Below, one piece after another: positions 1 to 6,881 of a DNA stretch of 32,399 nucleotides (positions are counted from its first letter, which is position 1; every line of letters begins with the position of its first letter). The notes below the pieces were generated by a model that made no database searches, was not told where the DNA came from, and saw nothing but the letters and a program-made list of their open reading frames with translations. The DNA is taken from the NCBI RefSeq assembly GCF_946221515.1, contig NZ_CAMJVK010000015.1, positions 1 through 32,399 of the forward strand. The letters are read 5' to 3'. Made by a program: the position numbers and the translations under genes. The DNA is from an uncultured Fenollaria sp. (lineage in GTDB: Bacteria; Bacillota; Clostridia; Tissierellales; Peptoniphilaceae).

Positions 1-2
1 TC

Positions 3-740
3 AGAGGTAATGATGTTTCTGTTATATTCCAAGAGCCAATGACTTCACTTAACCCAGTATTTACTGTTGAAAAACAAGTTAGTGAGCCGTTCATTATTCA
101 CCAAGGTATGGATAAAAAGCAAGCAGCTGAAAAAGTTGTTGAAATGCTTAGCATGGTTAAGATACCAAATCCAGCAACTGTTGCTAAACAATATCCTCAC
201 CAATTATCAGGTGGTATGAGACAAAGAGTTATGATTGCCATGGCACTTGCTTGTGTTCCTAAGCTTCTTATAGCTGACGAACCAACAACTGCTCTTGACG
301 TTACTATTCAAGCTCAAATACTAAGACTAATGAATGACTTAAAGAAGAGAATTGGTACTTCTATACTATTTATCACTCATGACCTTGGCGTTATTAACCA
401 AATGGCTGACGACGTTGCTGTTATGTATTGTGGACAAGTAGTTGAAAAGGCACCAAGAGAAACAATTTTCGAAGGAAAGAGCATTTACATGCATCCATAT
501 ACTGAAGGACTTATGGTATCTATACCTAGATTGGATACTCCTCAAGGAACAAAGCTTGATGCTATACCTGGTTCAGTACCGCATCCACTAAACTTACCTA
601 AGGGCTGTAAATTTGCTCCTAGATGTAAGTATAGAACTGAAAAGTGTGACAATTATCAACCAGATTTAGTTAAGGTAGACGAAAATCACGAAGTAAGATG
701 TTTCTATCCTGAAAAGGGGGTAAGATCCAATGAAAAATAG
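3..740 (+). CDS. oppD: Oligopeptide/dipeptide ABC transporter ATP-binding protein OppD (5' end missing)
   Basis: This is one of two cytoplasmic ATPases that power an Opp/Dpp-type peptide importer. The reading frame is open from the window edge, so the start codon and Walker A lie upstream. Visible parts: Q-loop IFQEPMTSLNP at about 27-59, ABC signature LSGGMRQR at about 204-227, Walker B LLIADEPTTALD, H-loop ITHD, then the family C-terminal region ending in a PKGCKFAPRC cysteine cluster with two further cysteines (KC, RCFYP). M-T-S at nt 39 is inside the Q-loop, not a start. It overlaps oppF by 11 bases, so the two are translationally coupled, as is usual for OppD/OppF pairs that form a heterodimer. 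The permease and binding-protein genes would be expected upstream, outside the window. The substrate cannot be read from the sequence. Confidence 0.93.
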   Translation, partial: RGNDVSVIFQEPMTSLNPVFTVEKQVSEPFIIHQGMDKKQAAEKVVEMLSMVKIPNPATVAKQYPHQLSGGMRQRVMIAMALACVPKLLIADEPTTALDVTIQAQILRLMNDLKKRIGTSILFITHDLGVINQMADDVAVMYCGQVVEKAPRETIFEGKSIYMHPYTEGLMVSIPRLDTPQGTKLDAIPGSVPHPLNLPKGCKFAPRCKYRTEKCDNYQPDLVKVDENHEVRCFYPEKGVRSNEK

Positions 741-2148
741 AGAATTATTATTTAGAATACAAAACCTTAAACAATACTTCCCAGTACAAAAAGTAGGTAA
801 GGAAGTTCAATATGTTAAAGCTAATGATGATATCTCATTGGATATTTACAAAGGCGAAACTATTGGTCTAGTAGGTGAATCTGGTTGCGGTAAATCTACT
901 TTTGGTAGAACTTTACTACAATTATACAAACAAACTGACGGTAGAACTATTTACTACGGAAGAACAAGATGGGAAGTTAACCCTAAATATGTTTATAAGC
1001 TTATAAATGGTTTTGCTAGTCACAAGAGTAAGATTAAAGAGCTTGAAGCTGAACTTGAAAAAGAAAAAGCTGCTTATGACTCACTTCCTGATGGCAAGGA
1101 AAAGGGTGAAGCTCTTAACAAGCTTAGAGATGTTGAAAAGAAACATAGACTTTTATATCAAGACCTTGCACAAATAGCTGGTGCTTTGATATATCATGAT
1201 AACGAAAGTGAAGTTAAATCTTTACTATTAAAGGAACAAGAACTTAACTCTAAGATCTTTGCAGCAAAGAAAGATGGCAAAGAAGACTCTTCAGCAGAAA
1301 GCGCTTTAAAAGATGTTGAAGCAAAGCTTGATGCACTTAGAGAAGACGTTAAGGGCAATCCTGATTATGAAAAAGCAGAAAGCTATAGAGACGCTGGTAT
1401 AAACCTAGCTGAACTTGAATATGAAGAAATGAGACACTTGAGAAAAGATATGCAACTTATCTTCCAAGACCCGTACTCATCACTTAACCCTCGTATGACT
1501 GTAGGTCAAATTATATCTGAAGGTTTAGTAGCTCACGATATCTACAAACAAAAAGATAAGGCTCTACAAGATTACGTTGTAAAAGTTATGCAAGACTGCG
1601 GTCTAGCTCATTACTTTATACACAGATACCCTCACCAATTCTCTGGAGGTCAAAGACAAAGAATTGGTATCGCAAGAAGTGTTGCTTTAAAGCCTGACTT
1701 CATCGTTTGCGACGAAGCGGTATCAGCTCTAGACGTTTCTATTCAATCACAAATTATAAACCTATTGATTGACTTAAAAGAAAAAGAACACTTAACTTAT
1801 TTATTCATTTCACATGACTTGTCAGTTATTAAATATATATCTGATAAGGTTGGTGTAATGTACTTAGGAAATATAGTTGAGTTTGCTGACTCTAAAGAGT
1901 TATATGCTAGACCAGTGCATCCATACACAGAAGCACTTCTAGGCGCAATACCAACTACAGATTCTAAGAAAGAAATTCAAATTCTAGAAGGGGATATTCC
2001 AAGTCCTATCAATCCACCTAAGGGCTGTAAATTCCACACTAGATGTAAGTATGCTACTGAAGAATGTAGAACAATAGTTCCAGTATTTGAAGAAGTAAAA
2101 CCTGGACACTTTGTTGCATGTCATCACAAGCTTAACTTGGATAAGTAA
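730..2148 (+). CDS. oppF: Oligopeptide ABC transporter ATP-binding protein OppF with a large internal helical insertion
   Basis: Partner ATPase of OppD. Start ATG 730 follows a GGGGGTAAG ribosome site inside the oppD end. Motifs: Walker A GESGCGKST (residues 49-57), Q-loop IFQDPYSSLNP (244-254), signature FSGGQRQR (304-311), Walker B FIVCDEAVSALD (324-335), H-loop SHD (361-363), and a C-terminal peptide-transporter region with Cys433, Cys439, Cys446 and Cys464. The protein is 472 aa; OppF is usually about 310-340 aa. The excess lies between Walker A and the Q-loop, where residues about 80-235 are charged, Glu/Lys/Leu-rich and probably coiled coil (for example KELEAELEKEKAAYDSL). All catalytic motifs are intact, so it should be active; the insertion has no function I recognise. 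Base and codon use match the flanks, so this is not a recent insertion. Confidence 0.93.
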   Translation: MKNRELLFRIQNLKQYFPVQKVGKEVQYVKANDDISLDIYKGETIGLVGESGCGKSTFGRTLLQLYKQTDGRTIYYGRTRWEVNPKYVYKLINGFASHKSKIKELEAELEKEKAAYDSLPDGKEKGEALNKLRDVEKKHRLLYQDLAQIAGALIYHDNESEVKSLLLKEQELNSKIFAAKKDGKEDSSAESALKDVEAKLDALREDVKGNPDYEKAESYRDAGINLAELEYEEMRHLRKDMQLIFQDPYSSLNPRMTVGQIISEGLVAHDIYKQKDKALQDYVVKVMQDCGLAHYFIHRYPHQFSGGQRQRIGIARSVALKPDFIVCDEAVSALDVSIQSQIINLLIDLKEKEHLTYLFISHDLSVIKYISDKVGVMYLGNIVEFADSKELYARPVHPYTEALLGAIPTTDSKKEIQILEGDIPSPINPPKGCKFHTRCKYATEECRTIVPVFEEVKPGHFVACHHKLNLDK

Positions 2149-2354
2149 TGTTTTTTCAAAAGAAAATAGATCGCGCATTTGAACACCTTAAGAAGACTTC
2201 AGGTAAGTATGATGAAAAGGGTAATTTAATTAATAAAGACCAAGAAGATACTGAAAAAGGTGACTTCGCTGCTATGTTTTTAGCAGCAGCAAAGGTATTC
2301 GGCCCGATATTTATAGTTTTGATTATAATTTTAATATTAACTAGACCAAGATAA
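2148..2354 (+). CDS. Small single-pass membrane protein coupled to oppF
   Basis: A 68-aa protein of unknown function. Its ATG shares one base with the oppF stop (TAATG), a typical termination-reinitiation arrangement. The N-terminal 40 residues are hydrophilic and charged; residues about 45-65 (VFGPIFIVLIIILILT) form one membrane segment, followed by a short RPR tail, so the C-terminus is very short. There is no signal peptidase site. The strong terminator begins five bases after the stop, so it is the last gene of the transporter operon. A role as an accessory or stabilising subunit of the importer is possible but is only inferred from position. I see no homologous motif. Confidence 0.7.
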   Translation: MFFQKKIDRAFEHLKKTSGKYDEKGNLINKDQEDTEKGDFAAMFLAAAKVFGPIFIVLIIILILTRPR

Positions 2355-2358
2355 AGAG

Positions 2359-2390
2359 TAAAGCTACGAGCAATCGTAGCTTTATTTTTT
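2359..2390 (+). terminator. Rho-independent terminator of the opp operon
   Basis: A perfect 10-bp stem TAAAGCTACG / CGTAGCTTTA (2359-2368 with 2375-2384) with a 6-base loop AGCAAT is followed at once by TTTTTT (2385-2390). It sits five bases after the stop of the small membrane protein gene and ends the opp transcript. Confidence 0.93.
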
Positions 2391-2791
2391 GTCTATAATA
2401 GATGAGTGGTTAAAATGAATGCTTAATAACGATTAATCAGTGTTGAGTGTGGGTTAAGGAGTGTTGGATAGGTAGAAATAAATAATGAAGAATAAGTAAT
2501 GAAAATTGAGTAATGAGAAATGAGTAATGAGTAATGGGTAATGAAAAAAATTAGAAGTGAAAATTAAAATAGAAATGAATATTGACAAATTAAAAATGAA
2601 CAATGAATAATGAATAATGAATAATGAATAATGAATAATGAGTGCCAAATAATGAATAGGATTACTTAGCTATGATATTGAGCAAATATATAAAAATTTA
2701 AAATCAATTATAATTTAAATACTTTATTAATTCTTGTTTAGTTTAACGCGCTTAAGGGTAAATAGAGAGTAAGGATAAAGGAGGTTTTCTT
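2391..2791. other. Noncoding AT-rich gap
   Basis: About 400 bases with no credible gene on either strand. It holds two blocks of a degenerate 7-bp repeat (2508-2542 and 2595-2643, listed separately) and AT-rich sequence. A TATAAT at 2709-2714 could be the -10 of the downstream gene, but no good -35 box lies 16-18 bases before it, so I do not call that promoter firmly. A perfect SD (AAGGAGG, 2778-2784) marks the right edge. Confidence 0.7.
2508..2643. repeat. Two blocks of degenerate heptanucleotide tandem repeats
   Basis: Block 1 (2508-2542) reads as five GAGTAAT-like units: GAGTAAT, GAGAAAT, GAGTAAT, GAGTAAT, GGGTAAT. Block 2 (2595-2643) is seven units of AATGAAT; the middle five are identical, the first is AATGAAC and the last AATGAGT. 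The two units are related by rotation (TAATGAG / TAATGAA). On the complementary strand they translate as repeating IIHYSLF, a false product often seen for this kind of repeat. The 7-bp period is not a multiple of three and there is no SD, so it is not coding. Confidence 0.85.
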
Positions 2792-3673
2792 ATGAAAAGA
2801 AAAGTATGTTTATTATTAATATTTTTACTTATGCTTACAAATGCCGCATATGCAGCGGACTTAAAGGTTAGCACACCAAATGGATACGTATTAAGTGACT
2901 CAGAAGTAGAAAGACTTAGCTTAGTCATCAATAACAAGATGAAAGAAGAAAACAACGAAAGAGAAAATTTGGTTGGCTATGTAATACCCGTTTACAATCT
3001 TTCAACAGAGTACTTATTTAACAACGCTAACAAGACATTAGAAGATTCCTTTGTCAACAAGGGAAATGCAATTATGATTATTAAAGATAAAGTTGGTCCA
3101 TTCATGCAAGCTGGACTAATAAAGTCAAACAAAGGCCTTATAGTTGAAACATATTCAGACATAAGCGATGGCCTACTTGAAGCCATTACACTGCTTAAAA
3201 CAAAAAGCATGACTAATGCAAGATACCTAAGCATAGATCAAACAAGTAAGCCAAGCATAATACTTGCTAATGAAGGCAAAGTACCTAAGGCGATAGCGAT
3301 AGATTTATTAAACGATAGAGAGAAAAATGATTCAAAACTTGAAGACGCCATACTTGACACAGAGGATGTATATGAACAAATCAAGCAAAACAAGATAGCT
3401 GACATGGAACTGACAGTTGAAAATCTTAAGAAGGGCGAGCCATATAAAACTGATCAAATATCCTTATTTAAGCCAGTTGAAGTTCAAAAGACTGAAAAGA
3501 AGAGCCCAATCAAAATTATAATCATCATACTTATAGTAATACTACTAATACTAGGAACTTACTTCATCTTGATGCAAAAATCTTCAAAGAAGACAGCATT
3601 TAAGAAGAAAAAATCAAAGAAGACAAAAGATGATTATGACGATATTGATGACGATGGAGATTATTTAGTATAG
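2792..3673 (+). CDS. Exported, C-terminally membrane-anchored protein of unknown function
   Basis: A 293-aa protein. The start is firm: AAGGAGG ends 7 bases before ATG. Residues 1-21 form a signal peptide (KRK, hydrophobic core, AYA cut site before Ala22). Residues about 22-235 are a mixed alpha/beta soluble part, which would be outside the membrane. Residues about 239-261 (IKIIIIILIVILLILGTYFI) form one transmembrane helix, followed by a short inside tail, very lysine-rich then aspartate-rich (DDYDDIDDDGD). The topology resembles TPM-domain (YgcG-like) proteins, and patches such as VGYVIPVYNLS and NKGNAIMIIKD are compatible with that fold, but I would not assign it without a profile search. 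The SdpI-like gene follows 33 bases later on the same strand and is probably cotranscribed. Confidence 0.8.
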   Translation: MKRKVCLLLIFLLMLTNAAYAADLKVSTPNGYVLSDSEVERLSLVINNKMKEENNERENLVGYVIPVYNLSTEYLFNNANKTLEDSFVNKGNAIMIIKDKVGPFMQAGLIKSNKGLIVETYSDISDGLLEAITLLKTKSMTNARYLSIDQTSKPSIILANEGKVPKAIAIDLLNDREKNDSKLEDAILDTEDVYEQIKQNKIADMELTVENLKKGEPYKTDQISLFKPVEVQKTEKKSPIKIIIIILIVILLILGTYFILMQKSSKKTAFKKKKSKKTKDDYDDIDDDGDYLV

Positions 3674-3706
3674 AGATTCTTTTGTTTATAAAGAAAGGTG
3701 ATATAA

Positions 3707-4090
3707 TTGTTTAAAGTAATTATGCTTATATCAGTGGCCTTCATTCCACTTTTACTGATAGTAATAGGAAAGATATATGAGAAATATCCGAGCAAAGAGC
3801 CAAACATAGCTATAGGCTTTAGAACAAAGCTTTCAATGATGAATAAAGAAACTTGGGACTACGCACAAAGACTATTCCCAAAGGCGTGGATAAGCTTAGG
3901 AAGAATAATGCTTCCACTTAGCCTCATCATACTTTTCTTACTATATAGCGAGGATAAGGACTACACTGGAAACTTAGTACTAATACTTATGCTAGTACAA
4001 GTAGTTCTGATGCTAGGCTCGATTCTATATGTAAATCTAAAACTAAAAGCAGCTTTCAATAGTGATGGAAGCCGCAAAGAAATTCAATAA
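3707..4090 (+). CDS. SdpI-family integral membrane protein
   Basis: A 127-aa membrane protein. The start is TTG 3707, placed 6 bases after AAAGGTG (3694-3700); no in-frame ATG lies close by. Three membrane segments are visible: residues about 3-21, 64-80 and 89-111. The loop after the first carries IGFRTKLSMMNKETWDYAQRLF (split here as IGFRTKLSMMNKE and TWDYAQRLF, residues 36-57), matching the G(Y/F)RT...S....E.W..A.R pattern of the SdpI C-terminal domain. In Bacillus subtilis SdpI gives immunity to the SdpC killing factor and sequesters the repressor SdpR; many family members are stand-alone and uncharacterised. No SdpC or SdpR homologue is seen nearby, so an immunity role is not supported here. 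Its neighbour upstream is the exported anchored protein. Confidence 0.82.
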   Translation: MFKVIMLISVAFIPLLLIVIGKIYEKYPSKEPNIAIGFRTKLSMMNKETWDYAQRLFPKAWISLGRIMLPLSLIILFLLYSEDKDYTGNLVLILMLVQVVLMLGSILYVNLKLKAAFNSDGSRKEIQ

Positions 4091-4095
4091 AAAAC

Positions 4096-4123
4096 AAAGG
4101 TCAAAGTTAAAACTTTGACCTTT
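4096..4123. terminator. Bidirectional terminator between convergent genes
   Basis: A perfect inverted repeat AAAGGTCAAAG (4096-4106) / CTTTGACCTTT (4113-4123) with a 6-base centre. On the plus strand it is followed by TTTTCTT after the closing CC; on the minus strand by a run TTTTTTATT (complement of 4088-4094). It therefore serves the SdpI-like gene (plus) and the helicase gene (minus), whose stop is only 11 bases away. Confidence 0.9.
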
Positions 4124-4133
4124 TCTTATGGCA

Positions 4134-5942
4134 TCAGCCCTTAATTTCGTTTATAAATGGACTTATATCGTAGTCCGTGTTGTTTCTCTCTTTAAAAGCG
4201 AAGATATATAGATTCTCTCTCGCTCTTGTCATGCCAACGTAGAAGATTCTTCTTTCTTCTTCAAGTTCTGCATCACTCGCGTTATTTGAGCCTGGTATCT
4301 CCTCATCGACTATATCTATCAAAAATACCGTGTCAAACTCAAGTCCCTTAGCGCCGTGTATAGTTGAGAGCACCACATTAGAATCATTTTGGCTATAGAT
4401 CTTGCTTCTTAAAACATTTAGCCTTAGCTTAAGCTCATCCATGCTCTTAGCATAGAGAGCAATTTGTTTCAAAAAGTAGAGCATAGTAAGCAGTTTGTTG
4501 AAGGACTCACTGTTGTCGCGGCCCTTTGTCCTTAAGTAGCCTCTGTAATTCATGTCATTTTCAATATAATCAATGACATTTGACGGCTTCATCTTTCTTA
4601 TGGCCTTGAAGTCTTTCATTAATTCAAGAATATAATCTTTTTTGTAGCTTTGAATCGATTCAGACCTATATAAGGTCTTTAAAACATCGACATCTGTCAA
4701 AGTGCTTATCTCACTTATATCTTGCTTCGATAAATAGCCTTTAATCTTGTAGTAAGTCTTTCTAAATAGGGCAGCGTCATTCATATTTTGCGAAAAATTA
4801 TATATATCAAATATGTCTTCTATAATCCAGTGATTAAAAAATCTGTCTTTCTTATCATAGGAAGTGAAGTTAATCATGTAGCGCTCTAAGTACTCAGCAA
4901 GCGGTATCTGAGAGATGTTGTTCCTATACAAGACGGCTACAGTGCCAGTGGCGTCCTTCAAGTACTTCGCTATGTAGCGGTACTCGTCAAGGTCTTTGTT
5001 AAAGAGCTTTACATTGACAGGTGCGCTTCCAGATTTGTGTGCACTTAAGTCTTTAGTGTATCTTAGTTTATTGTTCTTAATCAGTCTATTAGATGCAGTG
5101 ATTATGCTGGGCGTCGACCTATAATTTTCGCTAAGTCTATATATATGGGCGCCTTTATAATGTTTCTCAAAATTCAGTATCCTCTCAGGGCATGCGCCTC
5201 TAAACCTATATATAGATTGGTCGTCATCAGCTACCACGAAGAAGTTATTATCCTTATTTATAAGCTTATCAAGTATCATAAACTGAATGGACGAAGTATC
5301 TTGGCCCTCGTCAAGAAGGATGTACTCGTATTTATCCTTAAATTTTGAAATTATATGCCTGTCCTTTTCAAGTAAGTCATTTGCAATCACAAGCATATCG
5401 TCAAAGTCGATAAGCCTCTTTTTCTTCTTATAAGCTTCGAAGTCATCGACCACGACTTTGTATTCAAAAGGCCCGTCCGCATCAATATAGTCCTCGTTAG
5501 TGTTCTTTATGTAGCCAAGTATAGACTGTATCTGATCTAGCTCTTCTTCGCTCGGATAGGTTTTTAGCTTATCCATATATATCTTTCTAAGTATATTTCT
5601 CGATTTTGGTGCATTTTCAACGTCAAGCAGGGTGTATTTAATTTTCTTGTATCGCTCGTACTCTCTGATTATCTTGTAGGATAGGGCATGTATAGTCAAA
5701 ACGCCGACTTCCTTCGCATAGTTTTCGTCAAGCGCCTCAAGTATTCTTTTTTGCATATCAAGCTGCTGGGACTTGGCAAATGTTATAGCGAGTATCTTAT
5801 ATGGGCTTACGCCTTTATCTTCAATAAGATATTTAATACGATTAACTATGACAGTTGTTTTACCAGAGCCGGGCACAGCAAGAACAAGCGCAGGACCCTT
5901 GTCATGCCTCGATGCTTCGAGCTGATTTGGATTTAGTTTCAT
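4134..5942 (-). CDS. UvrD/PcrA-like superfamily 1 DNA helicase, compact form
   Basis: ATP-dependent 3'-5' DNA helicase of the UvrD/Rep/PcrA group, expected to act in repair or replication restart. From ATG 5942 it is 602 aa. Motifs in order: Q-motif LNPNQLEA (3-10), Walker A VPGSGKTT (23-30), motif Ia ITFAKSQQ, motif II ILLDEGQD (208-215; DEFQD is more usual), motif III VADDDQSIYRFRGA (237-250), motif IV LSENYRST (270-277), motif V STIHGAKGLEF (526-536), motif VI YVGMTRARE (568-576). PcrA is about 720-740 aa; this one stops soon after motif VI and lacks the usual C-terminal tail that contacts RNA polymerase. I chose 5942 rather than the in-frame ATG at 5996 because GGTGAT lies just before it and a promoter lies between the two. 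Single gene, divergent from the nitroreductase operon. Confidence 0.9.
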   Translation of the reverse strand: MKLNPNQLEASRHDKGPALVLAVPGSGKTTVIVNRIKYLIEDKGVSPYKILAITFAKSQQLDMQKRILEALDENYAKEVGVLTIHALSYKIIREYERYKKIKYTLLDVENAPKSRNILRKIYMDKLKTYPSEEELDQIQSILGYIKNTNEDYIDADGPFEYKVVVDDFEAYKKKKRLIDFDDMLVIANDLLEKDRHIISKFKDKYEYILLDEGQDTSSIQFMILDKLINKDNNFFVVADDDQSIYRFRGACPERILNFEKHYKGAHIYRLSENYRSTPSIITASNRLIKNNKLRYTKDLSAHKSGSAPVNVKLFNKDLDEYRYIAKYLKDATGTVAVLYRNNISQIPLAEYLERYMINFTSYDKKDRFFNHWIIEDIFDIYNFSQNMNDAALFRKTYYKIKGYLSKQDISEISTLTDVDVLKTLYRSESIQSYKKDYILELMKDFKAIRKMKPSNVIDYIENDMNYRGYLRTKGRDNSESFNKLLTMLYFLKQIALYAKSMDELKLRLNVLRSKIYSQNDSNVVLSTIHGAKGLEFDTVFLIDIVDEEIPGSNNASDAELEEERRIFYVGMTRARENLYIFAFKERNNTDYDISPFINEIKG

Positions 5943-5957
5943 TTCATCACCACAGAT

Positions 5958-5986
5958 ATTATATAACAAATTTAAAGAAAAATAAA
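5958..5986 (-). promoter_or_regulatory. Promoter of the helicase gene
   Basis: On the minus strand TATAAT (plus 5958-5963) lies 17 bases from TTTATT (plus 5981-5986). The -10 is perfect and the -35 is weak. Transcription would begin near 5951, giving a leader of roughly ten bases before ATG 5942, which explains why the upstream in-frame ATG at 5996 cannot be the start. Confidence 0.6.
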
Positions 5987-5989
5987 GGT

Positions 5990-6018
5990 TTGCCAAGTAG
6001 TTCTACATGTGGTATAAT
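5990..6018 (+). promoter_or_regulatory. Sigma-A promoter of the nitroreductase-fsa-glpX-rho cluster
   Basis: TTGCCA (5990-5995), 17-base spacer, TATAAT (6013-6018); start of transcription expected near 6025. It is back to back with the helicase promoter. The position shows that the ATG at 6007 is inside the promoter and cannot start the gene. Confidence 0.8.
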
Positions 6019-6069
6019 ATAGACGTAATTCAATTTATTTTACATATTATTCTAAGGGGGAGATATATT

Positions 6070-6873
6070 TTGTTAATGAATAACTTTCTAAAATCTAGAA
6101 AATCAGTTAGAGATTTTAAGCTTAAGGATCTAAGCGACGACACACTTATTAAAATCAAAGCAATTTGCAGTGAGGTATCTAAGGAAGACGGTCAAAATTC
6201 TGTAAGCTTCAATATTGTTAAAGAGGGCAAGATGGTTTATGAAGCGCTAGACGGCATCGCTGGCTACTCAGGCGTTATGATTAAGTCACCTCACTACATC
6301 GTTATCAACAGAAGCGATGATTCACCAAAATCAAAGATCTTACAAAGCTACTACACAGAAAGCTTAATCACAAAACTACATGCACTAGACATCGCAACTT
6401 GCTGGGTTGGTCTATTCAACGCGACTGAAGACACTAAGAGAAAAGTTTTTGATATGTACGCAAATAATCTTGACTTTATCTTGGCAATAGGCTATGAAAA
6501 ACCATCGAACCCATTCGACCTTGATAAATATTCTGAAAGAAAAGCTGTTGAAGAAATCGTTTTCGATGGCAGCTTTGCTAATAGCATGGACATAGAAATG
6601 CTTGAAAACCTTGGTTTAGACGATGTTTTCTACTACGCAAGATTTGCACCATCAACATCAAACCTTCAACCATGGAGATTTGTAATCAAAGGAAGCTACG
6701 TTTATTTATATATTGAAGATAACAATGGAAAGCCATCATATGTTGACGCAGGCATCATGATGTACTACTTAAGAAGTATGCTACTTATGAGAAATGACAA
6801 GAACATGTGGGAACTAGCTGAAGACGAAGAAATCGTTGACGGCTACAGATTGATAGCAAAGATTAGGCTATAG
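6070..6873 (+). CDS. Nitroreductase-family protein (TM1586-like two-lobe form)
   Basis: Probable FMN-dependent oxidoreductase of the nitroreductase superfamily; the substrate is unknown. The N-terminus FLKSRKSVRDFK is the classic start of the fold (R-S-V-R-x-F/Y, FMN phosphate contact). A second conserved block, FYYARFAPSTSNLQPWRF, comes in the second half and resembles the A-PS--N-QPWRF segment normally near the N-terminus of nitroreductases, so the chain looks like the duplicated or pseudo-dimeric layout of the TM1586 family. Start: the promoter ends at 6018 and GGGGGAG is at 6056-6062; TTG 6070 is 7 bases after it and ATG 6076 is 13 bases after it. I favour TTG 6070 (267 aa), but ATG 6076 is possible. 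The stop is followed by AGGAGG and the transaldolase start 8 bases on, so the two are cotranscribed. Confidence 0.8.
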   Translation: MLMNNFLKSRKSVRDFKLKDLSDDTLIKIKAICSEVSKEDGQNSVSFNIVKEGKMVYEALDGIAGYSGVMIKSPHYIVINRSDDSPKSKILQSYYTESLITKLHALDIATCWVGLFNATEDTKRKVFDMYANNLDFILAIGYEKPSNPFDLDKYSERKAVEEIVFDGSFANSMDIEMLENLGLDDVFYYARFAPSTSNLQPWRFVIKGSYVYLYIEDNNGKPSYVDAGIMMYYLRSMLLMRNDKNMWELAEDEEIVDGYRLIAKIRL

Positions 6874-6881
6874 GAGGTCAT

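Noticed and set aside
2508..2643. CRISPR array
   Set aside because: Units are 7 bp with no spacers and no cas genes nearby.
2454..2648. Minus-strand 64-codon frame with IIHYSLF repeats
   Set aside because: It is only the translation of the 7-bp tandem repeats; no SD and no domain.
3707..4090. SdpI-type toxin immunity locus
   Set aside because: No SdpC-like toxin or SdpR-like repressor is present in the window; only the SdpI domain pattern is supported.
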